Shown in pieces: positions 53,519 through 62,908 of a DNA stretch of 64,000 nt. The DNA is taken from contig JAQTZV010000009.1 in assembly GCA_028687585.1 (NCBI GenBank), positions 1-64,000 of the forward strand, read 5' to 3'. Position numbers and translations under genes: made by a program. The notes beneath the pieces were generated by a model that saw only the letters and a list, made by a program, of their open reading frames with translations, made no database searches and was not told the origin of the DNA. Source of the stretch: Desulfuromonadaceae bacterium. GTDB taxonomy: Bacteria; Desulfobacterota; Desulfuromonadia; Geobacterales; Pseudopelobacteraceae. Position 1 is the stretch's first letter. Each line of letters starts with the position of its first letter.

Positions 53519-55114
53519 ATGAAATTATTCTGGAAAACAGGCGAGCCGTACGTTCTGGCAACCGGTGCCGCGCTGGCGATCATTCTGGTCATGAGTCTTA
53601 CGCTGATCGGGACTGTTATGACAAATGGTCTCGGCTATTTCTGGCCGCGAGAACTGGTCCAGTTCGAGCTGAAAGATGGCTCAAAGGCACTCGGGCAGAT
53701 TACGCAGCAGGAAAAAAACCCGCTCAGCGGTGAGCAGCGCCTGCAGCTCAAGGTCGGCAACCGGGATGTATTCGGCCAGGACTTCCGCTGGATTGATGAG
53801 AAGGAGATCACCGCCCGCTCGATTCCTGCTGATGCAGTGCTGCTTGAACGCCGCGAGCACGGCAACTATTTCGGTTTTTTGCAGGGAGTAACGGCAGAAG
53901 GGATCACGTTAACGGCAGGAACTCCGTATGAGAAGCTGATTCAGGCGCGGACACTGGTATCCGGTAAAATGAATGACACCCGCAAGATCAGGAAGCAGAT
54001 GTCCGATCTGAACTATACCGCTGAAAATCTCCGACTGAAACTGCAGAAACTCGAATATGACGGTACGGAAAAGAACGCTGCCGCTATTGCGGAACTGACA
54101 GCTGTCCGTGAAAAAAAGATGGCGGAATTCACCCGCCTGAACGAACAGATGACGGCAACCCTGGCCGAAATAGGCCGGATCACCGCTCAGATGACCGATG
54201 TGGCAGGTGGCAGCAAGGATATTTCCCTCACCGAGATCGTCGCCCTGCAGCGACCCAACAGTATGTCGTTCTTTGCCAAGTGCGCCGCGTATCTTGAGCG
54301 TGTCCGCGAACTGCTGCTGGATGATCCACGCGAATCCAATACCGAGGGGGGGCTCTTCCCGGCTATCTTCGGAACGGTCATGATGGTACTGCTGATGAGT
54401 GTCTTCTCGCTGCCGTTCGGGGTGATCGCGGCCATCTATCTGCGTGAATATGCACGGGACGGCTTGATGACCCGCATGGTACGGATTGCGGTCAACAACC
54501 TGGCCGGTGTGCCCTCCATCGTCTATGGTGTTTTCGGTCTCGGCTTTTTTGTCTACGGCATTGGCGGCACTGTCGACACTCTGTTCTTCCCGGAGCGGCT
54601 CCCTACTCCGACCTTCGGTACCGGCGGCATCCTCTGGTCGAGTCTGACCCTGGCACTTTTGACGGTGCCGGTGGTAATTGTCGCGACTGAAGAATCACTT
54701 GCGTCAATTCCGAAAGGAATCCGCGAGGGATCATTGGCGCTCGGCGCCACCAAGTTCCAGACCTTGACCAAAATCCTGCTCCCGATGGCAACTCCCGGCA
54801 TTATGACCGGCCTGATCCTCTCCATGGCGCGTGCCGCCGGTGAAGTCGCGCCGCTGATGATTGTCGGGGTGGTCAAACTGGCGCCGACGCTCCCCTTTGA
54901 TACGAATTTCCCCTTCTTTCATATGGATCGTAAATTCATGCATCTCGGCTTTCATATCTACGACGTCGGCTTTCAATCACCCAACGTAGAGGCGGCCAAA
55001 CCGATGGTGTACGTTACCACCATGCTGCTCCTGGCCATAGTCGTCATCGCCAGCAGCACCGCCATTTACCTGCGCAACCGGATGCGCAGCAAATATACAA
55101 CTTCAACGTTTTAG
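53519..55114 (+). CDS. pstA: Phosphate ABC transporter permease PstA (long form)
   Basis: Membrane protein of 531 aa. TM1 lies near residues 14-40; an extracytoplasmic segment with a long coiled coil (MSDLNYTAENLRLKLQKLEY, KKMAEFTRLNEQMTATLAEI) follows. The permease core starts at GLFPAIFGTVMMVLLMSVF, with the EAA loop EGSLALGATKFQTLTKILLP. Typical PstA is about 300 aa. The extra N-terminal part matches the long PstC, and they presumably pair across the membrane. Confidence 0.92.
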   Translation: MKLFWKTGEPYVLATGAALAIILVMSLTLIGTVMTNGLGYFWPRELVQFELKDGSKALGQITQQEKNPLSGEQRLQLKVGNRDVFGQDFRWIDEKEITARSIPADAVLLERREHGNYFGFLQGVTAEGITLTAGTPYEKLIQARTLVSGKMNDTRKIRKQMSDLNYTAENLRLKLQKLEYDGTEKNAAAIAELTAVREKKMAEFTRLNEQMTATLAEIGRITAQMTDVAGGSKDISLTEIVALQRPNSMSFFAKCAAYLERVRELLLDDPRESNTEGGLFPAIFGTVMMVLLMSVFSLPFGVIAAIYLREYARDGLMTRMVRIAVNNLAGVPSIVYGVFGLGFFVYGIGGTVDTLFFPERLPTPTFGTGGILWSSLTLALLTVPVVIVATEESLASIPKGIREGSLALGATKFQTLTKILLPMATPGIMTGLILSMARAAGEVAPLMIVGVVKLAPTLPFDTNFPFFHMDRKFMHLGFHIYDVGFQSPNVEAAKPMVYVTTMLLLAIVVIASSTAIYLRNRMRSKYTTSTF

Positions 55115-55129
55115 CGCGTACAACACCAC

Positions 55130-55221
55130 GTAGGGGCGAACCTTGTGTTCGCCCGCCTCTCACGGCCATGGCATCAATGGTGGCGATTCCAACGGGGGCG
55201 ATCACAAGGATACGCCCCTAC
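55130..55221. repeat. Repeat element between pstA and pstB
   Basis: Outer inverted repeat GTAGGGGCG / CGCCCCTAC (55130-55138, 55213-55221). Inside it GGGGCGAAC-CTTGT-GTTCGCCC forms a stem that is a variant of the hairpin after pstS. It is non-coding. Confidence 0.75.
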
Positions 55222-55241
55222 AGAGATTATAAGGAACGAAC

Positions 55242-56024
55242 ATGGCACAAACCCAGGAACAAACAGAACACGCACCCATACTTTCCGTTTCAAACCTGAA
55301 CCTCCACTATGGAGAGGCGCACGCCTTGAAAAATGTCAACCTTGATATGATCCGTCACCAGGTGACCGCTTTTATCGGACCGTCCGGATGCGGCAAATCG
55401 ACCCTGTTGCGCTGTTTCAACCGGATGAACGATCTGGTGGAGAGCGCCCGGATTGATGGCAGTATCCGTTTTAACGGTGAAGAAGTTAACGATTCCGCGA
55501 CGGACGTAATCTCGCTGCGGCGCCGCATCGGCATGGTTTTCCAGCAGTCGAATCCGTTTCCCAAGTCGATTTATGAGAATATCGTCTATGGCCTGCGCAT
55601 CTCCGGTGTTAACGACAAGACGATCCTGGACGAGGCGGTCGAACGCAGCCTAAAAAATGCCGCCATCTGGAATGAGGTTAAAGATCGGCTCAATGATTCG
55701 GCCCTCGGTCTTTCCGGTGGTCAGGCCCAGCGTATCTGCATCGCCCGGGCGATAGCGGTTAATCCGGAAATTATCCTGATGGATGAGCCCTGCTCGGCAC
55801 TTGATCCGATTTCGACGCTCAAGATTGAAGAGTTGATCGAAGAGCTGAAAAGCAAGTATACTATCGTCATCGTTACCCACAACATGCAACAGGCGGCACG
55901 GGTGTCCGACGTAACCGCGTTCTTCTATCTGGGGGAGTTGATTGAAGCGGGGGAGACACGGAAGATTTTTACCAATCCGGAGAAAAAACAGACAGAAGAC
56001 TACATCACCGGCAGGTTCGGCTAG
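55242..56024 (+). CDS. pstB: Phosphate ABC transporter ATPase PstB
   Basis: ABC ATPase of 260 aa powering phosphate import. Walker A is GPSGCGKST, the signature [14 protein letters not shown] and Walker [14 protein letters not shown]. The conserved [17 protein letters not shown] is typical of PstB. Length and motif order match the family closely. It lies 11 bp before phoU. Confidence 0.97.
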   Translation: MAQTQEQTEHAPILSVSNLNLHYGEAHALKNVNLDMIRHQVTAFIGPSGCGKSTLLRCFNRMNDLVESARIDGSIRFNGEEVNDSATDVISLRRRIGMVFQQSNPFPKSIYENIVYGLRISGVNDKTILDEAVERSLKNAAIWNEVKDRLNDSALGLSGGQAQRICIARAIAVNPEIILMDEPCSALDPISTLKIEELIEELKSKYTIVIVTHNMQQAARVSDVTAFFYLGELIEAGETRKIFTNPEKKQTEDYITGRFG

Positions 56025-56035
56025 GAGTATATATT

Positions 56036-56707
56036 ATGATACAGGAACACATCAGCAAAGCGTTTGACCATGAATTAAATGACTTACGCCAGAGCATTCT
56101 TATCATGGGCGGCAAAGTTGAGTTAATGATAGCAAACTCGGTCAAATCACTTGTCGAGCGGGATACAGTGTTGGCCGAGCGAACGATTGCACTTGATCAT
56201 GAGGTCAATGCTGCCGAGGTCTCTATTGACGAACGCTGTCTCGAGCTGTTGGCTCTTCGTCAGCCGGCAGCACGTGATCTCCGTTTCATCACTATTGCCC
56301 TCAAAATTGTTACCGATCTGGAACGGATTGGCGACCAATGCGCCAACATAGCCAAGCGTGCCCGTGAGTTAAATGAAGAACCGCCGCTCAAGCCCTATAT
56401 CGATATTCCGCGTATGGCTCACCGTGCAGAGATAATGGTCAAGGAGGCGCTGGATGCTTTTGTTCGCGGCGACGCTGAGCTGGCTGTCAAGGTGTGCAGG
56501 GACGATAGTTTCGTGGACGACCTGAATATCCAGATTCAACGGGAACTTCTAACCTACATGATTGAAGACCCGTCGACTATTTCACGCGCCATGAAACTTA
56601 ACTACATATCAAAATCACTGGAGCGTGTTTCCGATCACGCTACCAACGTTGCCGAGATGGTCATTTTCATGGTCAAGGGAAAGGATATCCGGCACACGAT
56701 CGCGTAA
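56036..56707 (+). CDS. phoU: Phosphate signalling protein PhoU
   Basis: All-helical protein of 223 aa, two three-helix PhoU repeats with the metal-binding motifs (VNAAEVSIDERCLELLALRQ and DLERIGDQCANIAKR; later KSLERVSDHATNVAEMV). PhoU mediates between Pst and PhoR and represses the Pho regulon when phosphate is ample. AGGAG precedes the ATG. It ends the pst operon, followed by a terminator. Confidence 0.96.
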   Translation: MIQEHISKAFDHELNDLRQSILIMGGKVELMIANSVKSLVERDTVLAERTIALDHEVNAAEVSIDERCLELLALRQPAARDLRFITIALKIVTDLERIGDQCANIAKRARELNEEPPLKPYIDIPRMAHRAEIMVKEALDAFVRGDAELAVKVCRDDSFVDDLNIQIQRELLTYMIEDPSTISRAMKLNYISKSLERVSDHATNVAEMVIFMVKGKDIRHTIA

Positions 56708-56728
56708 CGAATCCCCCCGTTTTTTGTA

Positions 56729-56771
56729 ACATACCCGCCTCTCTTAACGGGAGGCGGGTATGTACGTTTTT
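56729..56771 (+). terminator. Intrinsic terminator of the pst-phoU operon
   Basis: ACATACCCGCCTC and GAGGCGGGTATGT form a 13-bp stem with a short loop, followed by ACG and a T-run. It sits 20 bp after phoU and 12 bp before the end of the convergent metH. Confidence 0.85.
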
Positions 56772-56782
56772 ATAGCTCCGGA

Positions 56783-59700
56783 TTACGAACGCGACACGTC
56801 AAAATACCGCCCCTGAGGATGACTGAATACCAGCGCCGAGACACTCGCCTCCGGGTCCATCATGTCGCCATCAGTCAGCTGTACGCCGATTGTTTCCGGT
56901 TCCAGCAGCCGGAACAGCTTCTGCTGATCGCTCAGTTCCGGGCAGGCCGGATAGCCGAAAGAGACACGGATACCGTGATATTCGGCATTGAAGAGCTGCT
57001 TCAGAGTGAGTGCGGGATCATCAATAATCCCCCATGACGTCCGGATCCGCTTATGCAGAAATTCGGCGGTAGCTTCCGCCAGCTCCAGCGCCAGTGCCTG
57101 CAGCAGGTGCGAATTGAGATAATCACCCGCCTCCTTCATCGCCTCACTCTTTTCTCTGACTCCTCGGCCGCAGCTGACCACGAACAACGCCATATTATCT
57201 TTCACTGTTCCGGCATGCGGGCGCACAAAATCCGCAACACAGAGACGTTCACCTGCGGCCTGCCGGGGGAAACTGATGCGCATGGCCTCGCTCCCCTGGT
57301 CAGCCGGATCGAACAGAATCAGCTCGTTCCCATCGCTGTTGGCCGGATAGAAACGATAGAGCGCCTGCGGTTGTATCAACGCCTCCCGTTCGACCCGCGC
57401 CAGCATCTCTTCAACCGCACTGTGCAGCTTGAGCGCCTTTTCGTCTCCAGCCGCCAGCAGTTTTTCGACCGAACCGATCAAGCCCAAATGCTTGGTGTAG
57501 AGCATCTGCCGGTTCAGAAAAGGGAGTATCTGCTTCAACGGGATGTCGCGCAGAATATGACGTTCAAAATCGGGTGCCGGCAGGACAGGCGCTTCGGGCA
57601 GTTGACTGCTCTGATCAACCTGACCGGCCGTATCTGGCTGAGGAGCCGGATAATGCGCCACTGCCGTTTGCTGGCGCAGTGCCAGCTCATCCAACAGCAG
57701 TGTCCGCCCCGCCGGATCAAACAGCCGGTTTGCCAGATCCAGTCCGGCCATGGCATCCCTGGCGTACAGAACCGGCGCGCCGTACGCCGGAGCAATGCGG
57801 CTGTCGGCAAAGTTGCGGGAGAGCGCCGCACCGCCAACCATCAACGGCACAGCGATACCGGCCGCCTTAAGGTCTGTCGCTGTCGTCACCATCTGCAGGG
57901 CACTTTTTACCAGCAGCCCCGAAAGGCCGATGAAGTCCGGCTGTTCACGTCGGGCCGCCTCGATCAGCGTTTCCGACCCGACCTTGATCCCGAGATTGAC
58001 CACCTGAAAACCGTTGTTGGAGAGGATGATCTCCACCAGATTTTTGCCGATGTCGTGGACATCCCCCTTAACCGTCGCCAGCAGCATTTTCCCCTTGCTG
58101 GAGCTTTCGCCCTTCTCCAGATACGGCTGCAGATGCGCAACCGCGGCCTTCATCGCCTCGGCTGACTGCAGCACTTCGGCAACAATCAGCTGATTGTCGT
58201 TAAAGAGCCGCCCCACTTCTGCCATACCGGCCATCAGCGGTCCGTTGATGATATCCAGCGGCTTGTCGCCCCGTGCCAGCACGGCATCAAGGTCAGCGGA
58301 CAGGCCATTCTTGACACCCTCAACGATGTAGAGCGACAAGCGCTCGTCCAGCGGCAATTCCGCAGCCGGGGCGTGAGAAGCCGGTTTCTTGTCGCGGAAG
58401 GCAGCGGCAAAGGCAGCTACCGGATCTTCACCGCGCCAGAAAATCAGGTCCTCTGCGAGGCGGAGTTCTTCAGGGTGAATAGTCGCATAGCGCTCAAGAT
58501 TTTCGGTATTGACAATGGCGTAGGTCAGACCGGCCTTGACGCAGTGATGGATAAATACGGCGTTCAGCACCTCCCGTCCCGTCTGCGGCAGGCCAAAGGA
58601 GACGTTGGAAATTCCCAGTATCGTGCTGCACTGCGGAAATTCTTCCGTAATGAGCCGCACCCCTTCAATTGTTTCCACCGCCGAGCCGATATAGGCGGCA
58701 TCACCGCTCCCGACCGGGAATACCAGCGGATCGAAGATCAGATCTTCCGGGCGCAGGCCGTATTTGTTGACCAACAGGTCATAGGAGCGTTTGGCCACCG
58801 CCAGCTTGCGCTCCCTGGTGACCGCCATGCCGTGCTGCGGGTCTTCGTCGATGCACCCCACCACTACAGAACCGCCATATCGGTGGATAAGGTCCGAAAC
58901 GGTCGCAAAGCGCCCTTCGCCATCCTCCAGATTGATCGAATTAAAGAGGCATTTTCCCTGCAGCCGCTGCAGAGCCAGCTCAACAACCTGCAGGTCGGTG
59001 GAGTCGATCATGATCGGCGCCCGCACCTTGCGCGGCAGGAATTCGAGGATGCGGGTCATGTCCGACGCCTCATCCCGATCCGGATTGGCCACGCAGATGT
59101 CGATCACCTGAGCGCCGTTTTTAACCTGGTCCCGGGCAATTTCGGCACCCTCTTCAAAACGCTCCGCCACGATCATATTCTTGAATTTGCGTGAGCCGAT
59201 GACGTTGGTGCGTTCGCCCACCAGCACCGGACGGGCATCATTTTCTATCACCAGCGCCTCAATCCCGGAGACGACACGACGACGCAGCGTTACGGGACGG
59301 CGAGGCGGCTTGCCGGCCACCATCCGGGCAATGGCGGCGATGTGGGCCGGAGTCGTGCCGCAGCAGCCACCGACGATGTTCAGCCACCCTTCATCGACAA
59401 AACGGGACAATTTGGCGGCAAGAGAATCGGGTGATTCAGCGTAGTTGCCGTTCTCATCCGGCAGGCCGGCGTTCGGGTAGACCGAGACATGACAACCGGC
59501 CAGCTCCGACAGCGTCCGGAGGTGATCGGTCATGAACTCCGGCCCGGTGGCACAGTTCAGGCCGATGCTGATCAGTCCAAGACTATCTTCCAGGTGAGCC
59601 AGGCTGGTGTAGAGCGCCTCAACTCCCTGCCCCGCCAGCATGGTGCCGGTCGGCTCAATGGTGCCGGAGATCATCAGCGGCACCCGCTGACCGCTCTCGG

Positions 59701-60241
59701 CAAACGCAAGCCGGATTCCCTCGGCGGCGGCTTTAATATTCAGGGTGTCCTGGGCGGTTTCCAGCAGCAGCAGATCGACCCCGCCCGCCAGTAATCCCAT
59801 GGTCTGCCCCCGAAACGCCTCCACCAATTGGGCAAAGGTCACCCCGCCGGTGACGGAGATAGTGCGGGTCGTCGGTCCCATTGAAGCTGCCACCCAGCGC
59901 GGTTTCTCCGGAGTGGTAAACGCATCACAGGCGCGGCGGGCGATCAGGACGGCCTGCCGGTTCAGCTCGAACACCTTATCCTGCAGGCCATACTCCGCCA
60001 GAACAATATCGGTTGCGCCAAAGGTGTTTGACTCGACGATATCGGCCCCGGCGGCCAGATAGGCACGGTGGACCCCCTCAATCACATCAGGACGGGTCAG
60101 GGTCAGATACTCATTGCACCCTTCATATTCAGCGCCGCCAAAATCATCAGCGGTCAGGTTGCACGCCTGCAGCTGGGTACCCATGGCGCCGTCAATCACC
60201 AGAATACGTTCAGCAAGGGCTTCAAGAATGTTCTGTGTCAT
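56783..60241 (-). CDS. metH: Cobalamin-dependent methionine synthase MetH
   Basis: Enzyme of 1152 aa transferring methyl from methyl-THF via B12 to homocysteine. Modules in order: homocysteine domain ([12 protein letters not shown]; zinc cysteines in [13 protein letters not shown]), pterin domain ([15 protein letters not shown]), B12 cap and binding ([12 protein letters not shown] with axial His729), and SAM activation domain ([10 protein letters not shown], then [14 protein letters not shown]). It is slightly shorter than E. coli MetH (about 1227) but complete. It is divergent from the ovothiol gene. Confidence 0.96.
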   Translation of the reverse strand: MTQNILEALAERILVIDGAMGTQLQACNLTADDFGGAEYEGCNEYLTLTRPDVIEGVHRAYLAAGADIVESNTFGATDIVLAEYGLQDKVFELNRQAVLIARRACDAFTTPEKPRWVAASMGPTTRTISVTGGVTFAQLVEAFRGQTMGLLAGGVDLLLLETAQDTLNIKAAAEGIRLAFAESGQRVPLMISGTIEPTGTMLAGQGVEALYTSLAHLEDSLGLISIGLNCATGPEFMTDHLRTLSELAGCHVSVYPNAGLPDENGNYAESPDSLAAKLSRFVDEGWLNIVGGCCGTTPAHIAAIARMVAGKPPRRPVTLRRRVVSGIEALVIENDARPVLVGERTNVIGSRKFKNMIVAERFEEGAEIARDQVKNGAQVIDICVANPDRDEASDMTRILEFLPRKVRAPIMIDSTDLQVVELALQRLQGKCLFNSINLEDGEGRFATVSDLIHRYGGSVVVGCIDEDPQHGMAVTRERKLAVAKRSYDLLVNKYGLRPEDLIFDPLVFPVGSGDAAYIGSAVETIEGVRLITEEFPQCSTILGISNVSFGLPQTGREVLNAVFIHHCVKAGLTYAIVNTENLERYATIHPEELRLAEDLIFWRGEDPVAAFAAAFRDKKPASHAPAAELPLDERLSLYIVEGVKNGLSADLDAVLARGDKPLDIINGPLMAGMAEVGRLFNDNQLIVAEVLQSAEAMKAAVAHLQPYLEKGESSSKGKMLLATVKGDVHDIGKNLVEIILSNNGFQVVNLGIKVGSETLIEAARREQPDFIGLSGLLVKSALQMVTTATDLKAAGIAVPLMVGGAALSRNFADSRIAPAYGAPVLYARDAMAGLDLANRLFDPAGRTLLLDELALRQQTAVAHYPAPQPDTAGQVDQSSQLPEAPVLPAPDFERHILRDIPLKQILPFLNRQMLYTKHLGLIGSVEKLLAAGDEKALKLHSAVEEMLARVEREALIQPQALYRFYPANSDGNELILFDPADQGSEAMRISFPRQAAGERLCVADFVRPHAGTVKDNMALFVVSCGRGVREKSEAMKEAGDYLNSHLLQALALELAEATAEFLHKRIRTSWGIIDDPALTLKQLFNAEYHGIRVSFGYPACPELSDQQKLFRLLEPETIGVQLTDGDMMDPEASVSALVFSHPQGRYFDVSRS

Positions 60242-60400
60242 ACGGGTAACTCCTTAATGTTTTCAATTACCGCTGATATTACATTCTCAGGCTGCGCCTG
60301 TCATCTGCAAAGACAGAATAAATTGCACCATGATTGCGTTCAGTATACTATTTGAAATTATTTTCAGCATACAATGTGACTTGCATTCAGGAGGCGCCTC

Positions 60401-62515
60401 ATGGATCTGCGCAAAACACACACACCCGTCCTTTCCCATGGCGACCCGGAACAGAAGCGCGCCGAGATTCGAGATTATTTTCATGCAACCTTTGATATCG
60501 ACGAAAAACTCTACGACACCCTCCGCTACGATGATACGTTTTACCTGCGCGCCGACCGGCTGCGCCACCCGCTGATCTTTTATTTCGGGCACACCGCCAC
60601 TTTTTATATCAACAAACTGACCATCGCCAAAATCATGGATACACGCATCAATCCCCGCTTTGAATCGATGTTTGCCGTCGGGGTGGATGAAATGTCATGG
60701 GATGACCTGAATGAGGCCCATTACGACTGGCCGACCCGCCGGCTGGTCAAGGAGTACCGCGACCAGACACGCGCCGTGGTGGACGGGCTGATCAACACCC
60801 TGCCGCTGGCTCTTCCGATCACGTGGGAAAGCCCGTTCTGGGGAATCATGATGGCGATCGAACACCAGCGCATCCATCTGGAAACCTCTTCGGTGCTGAT
60901 CCGTCAGCTTCCGATCGATCAGGTACAGCAGCTGCCGCTTTGGGATATCTGCCGCGAGAGCGGCGAGCCGCCTGCTAACCGGCTGCTTCCGGTTTCAGGA
61001 GGAAGCGTCACCCTTGGCAAATCCAGAGAGCACCCGCTCTATGGCTGGGACAACGAATACGGCCTGCACAGCGCCGGGGTACAGGATTTCAAGGCGGCGC
61101 AGTACCTCACCTCCAACCGGGAATTTTTGGAGTTTGTCGAGGCGGGCGGGTATCGCGAACAGAAGTGGTGGACCGAGGAGGGGTGGCGCTGGCGCGAGTT
61201 CAAACAGGCGGACTACCCGCTTTTCTGGATCAGATCAGGAAACGGCTGGAAGTTGCGTACCATGGCCAGCGAAATCGATATGCCCTGGAACTGGCCGGTT
61301 GAGGTGAACTATCTTGAGGCCAAGGCGTTCTGCAACTGGAAATCCGCACAAACCGGGACGCCGATCCGTCTGCCGGGCGAGGACGAGTGGCACCGACTGC
61401 GCGGCCTCTGCACCATCCCCGACCAGCCGCAGTGGGACACGGCACCCGGCAACATCAATCTGGAGTGGTGGGCCTCCTCCTGCCCGATCGACAAGTTCAA
61501 GACCGGCGACTTCTTCGACGTGCTCGGCAACGTCTGGCAGTGGACCGAGACGCCGATCTACCCGTTCCACGGCTTTGAGATTCACCCCTGGTATGACGAC
61601 TTCTCTACGCCGACCTTCGACACCCGCCATAACCTGATCAAGGGTGGTTCCTGGATCTCCACCGGCAACGAAGCCACCCATGATGCCCGGTACGCCTTCC
61701 GGCGTCATTTCTACCAGCATGCCGGTTTCCGCTATGTGGAAAGCGCCGCGCCGATTGCCATCCATGATGACCAGTATGAAAGTGATGCTCTGGCTGCACA
61801 GTATTGCGACGCCCACTACGGTGCGGGGCACTTTGGCGTGGCCAACTTTCCGGCAACATGCGCACAAATCTGCCTGGAGCTGATGCAGGGACGCAACAAA
61901 GGCGATGCGCTGGATCTGGGGTGCGCTCTGGGAAGGTCGGCGTTTGAGCTGGCGCGCGGCGGTTTTGCCCGGGTGACCGGGCTGGATTTCTCCACCCGCT
62001 TTTTCCGCCTTGCCGCCCGGATGCAGGAGGAGGGTTTCCTGCGCTATGCGCTGCCCGCAGAGGGGGAGATCGTCTCCTTCCACGAAATCGGACTACAAGA
62101 GCTGGGGTTGGACGTCAATCGCGACCGGGTGCAGTTTTTCCAGGGTGACGCCTGCAATCTGCCGGAAAAATTCACCGGCTATGATCTGGTATTAGCCGCC
62201 AATCTGATCGACCGGCTTTACTCACCGCGCCGTTTCCTCTCCACCATTCATGAACGGATCAATCCCGGAGGAGTGCTGGTGCTGACGTCACCCTACACCT
62301 GGCTCGAGGAGTACACCAAAAAAGAAGAGTGGCTGGGGGGGTATCGCGCAGCGGGTGAACCGGTCTGGTCGCTGGATGGGTTGAAGGAAGCATTGGCACC
62401 GCATTTTACTATGGTTGGAGAGCCGCGTGATGTGCCGTTCGTTATCCGCGAGACAAAACGGAAATTTCAGCATACAGTGGCACAGCTGACCGTCTGGGCG
62501 CTTGAAGGAGAATAA
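60401..62515 (+). CDS. ovoA: OvoA-like 5-histidylcysteine sulfoxide synthase/methyltransferase
   Basis: Protein of 704 aa. The N-terminal DinB-like iron domain holds His64 (IFYFGHTATFY) and the HX3HXE motif IEHQRIHLE (155-161). A formylglycine-enzyme-type sulfatase-modifying fold (residues about 200-460) follows, with VEVNYLEAKAFCNWKS, WQWTETPIYPF, KGGSWISTGNE and FRRHF. The C-terminal SAM methyltransferase has LDLGCALGRSAFELARG. This layout is that of OvoA, which joins cysteine to histidine with O2 and is followed by methylation to ovothiol. AGGAGG precedes the ATG. Confidence 0.9.
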   Translation: MDLRKTHTPVLSHGDPEQKRAEIRDYFHATFDIDEKLYDTLRYDDTFYLRADRLRHPLIFYFGHTATFYINKLTIAKIMDTRINPRFESMFAVGVDEMSWDDLNEAHYDWPTRRLVKEYRDQTRAVVDGLINTLPLALPITWESPFWGIMMAIEHQRIHLETSSVLIRQLPIDQVQQLPLWDICRESGEPPANRLLPVSGGSVTLGKSREHPLYGWDNEYGLHSAGVQDFKAAQYLTSNREFLEFVEAGGYREQKWWTEEGWRWREFKQADYPLFWIRSGNGWKLRTMASEIDMPWNWPVEVNYLEAKAFCNWKSAQTGTPIRLPGEDEWHRLRGLCTIPDQPQWDTAPGNINLEWWASSCPIDKFKTGDFFDVLGNVWQWTETPIYPFHGFEIHPWYDDFSTPTFDTRHNLIKGGSWISTGNEATHDARYAFRRHFYQHAGFRYVESAAPIAIHDDQYESDALAAQYCDAHYGAGHFGVANFPATCAQICLELMQGRNKGDALDLGCALGRSAFELARGGFARVTGLDFSTRFFRLAARMQEEGFLRYALPAEGEIVSFHEIGLQELGLDVNRDRVQFFQGDACNLPEKFTGYDLVLAANLIDRLYSPRRFLSTIHERINPGGVLVLTSPYTWLEEYTKKEEWLGGYRAAGEPVWSLDGLKEALAPHFTMVGEPRDVPFVIRETKRKFQHTVAQLTVWALEGE

Positions 62516-62572
62516 AGCAGTCTGCACACGAACAACATCTGCACTACGCAAAACCAACCAGGAGGATAATTA

Positions 62573-62899
62573 ATGAGATGGATTTTTACCGCGTTAGCCA
62601 TTGGATTAGCGTTTTCAGAAGGACAGGCGTTTGCCGATAACTTCCGTTGTCCGAATGAAAATATTGTCTCCACCGGAGACAGCATCTCCACGGTAGCGTC
62701 GAAATGCGATCCCCCTGCTTTCATGTTCAAGCGAGAGGAGCCGATGACGATTGAAGACAATAGAACAGATAGCAAGACAGGAACCAGAATCATCTACATT
62801 GAGGTGCAAGAGTGGACATACAATCAGGGTTTATCACATACGCTGATATTCCGTAACGGCATCTTTTCAGAGATCCGTTTTGGTGGTTTTGCCAAATGA
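62573..62899 (+). CDS. Exported DUF2845-like protein
   Basis: Small secreted protein of 108 aa with a signal peptide (MRWIFTALAIGLAFSEGQAFA). The mature part shows FRCPNENIVSTGDSISTVASKC and VQEWTYNQG, the pattern of DUF2845 proteins, with two cysteines that may form a disulfide. AGGAGG precedes the ATG. Function unknown. It lies 57 bp downstream of ovoA on the same strand and could be co-transcribed. Confidence 0.75.
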   Translation: MRWIFTALAIGLAFSEGQAFADNFRCPNENIVSTGDSISTVASKCDPPAFMFKREEPMTIEDNRTDSKTGTRIIYIEVQEWTYNQGLSHTLIFRNGIFSEIRFGGFAK

Positions 62900-62908
62900 T
62901 TTACAATA

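Noticed and set aside
57053..59194. Long plus-strand frames of 370 and 273 codons
   Set aside because: Antisense to metH, which shows all its catalytic modules; the high GC content of this region opens spurious frames.
60242..60400. Possible cobalamin or SAM riboswitch before metH
   Set aside because: Only about 160 bp separates metH from ovoA, too short for a cobalamin riboswitch plus promoters, and no B12-box-like or SAM-type conserved core was seen.
61235..62083. Minus-strand open frame of 282 codons
   Set aside because: Antisense to the OvoA-like gene; no motif.
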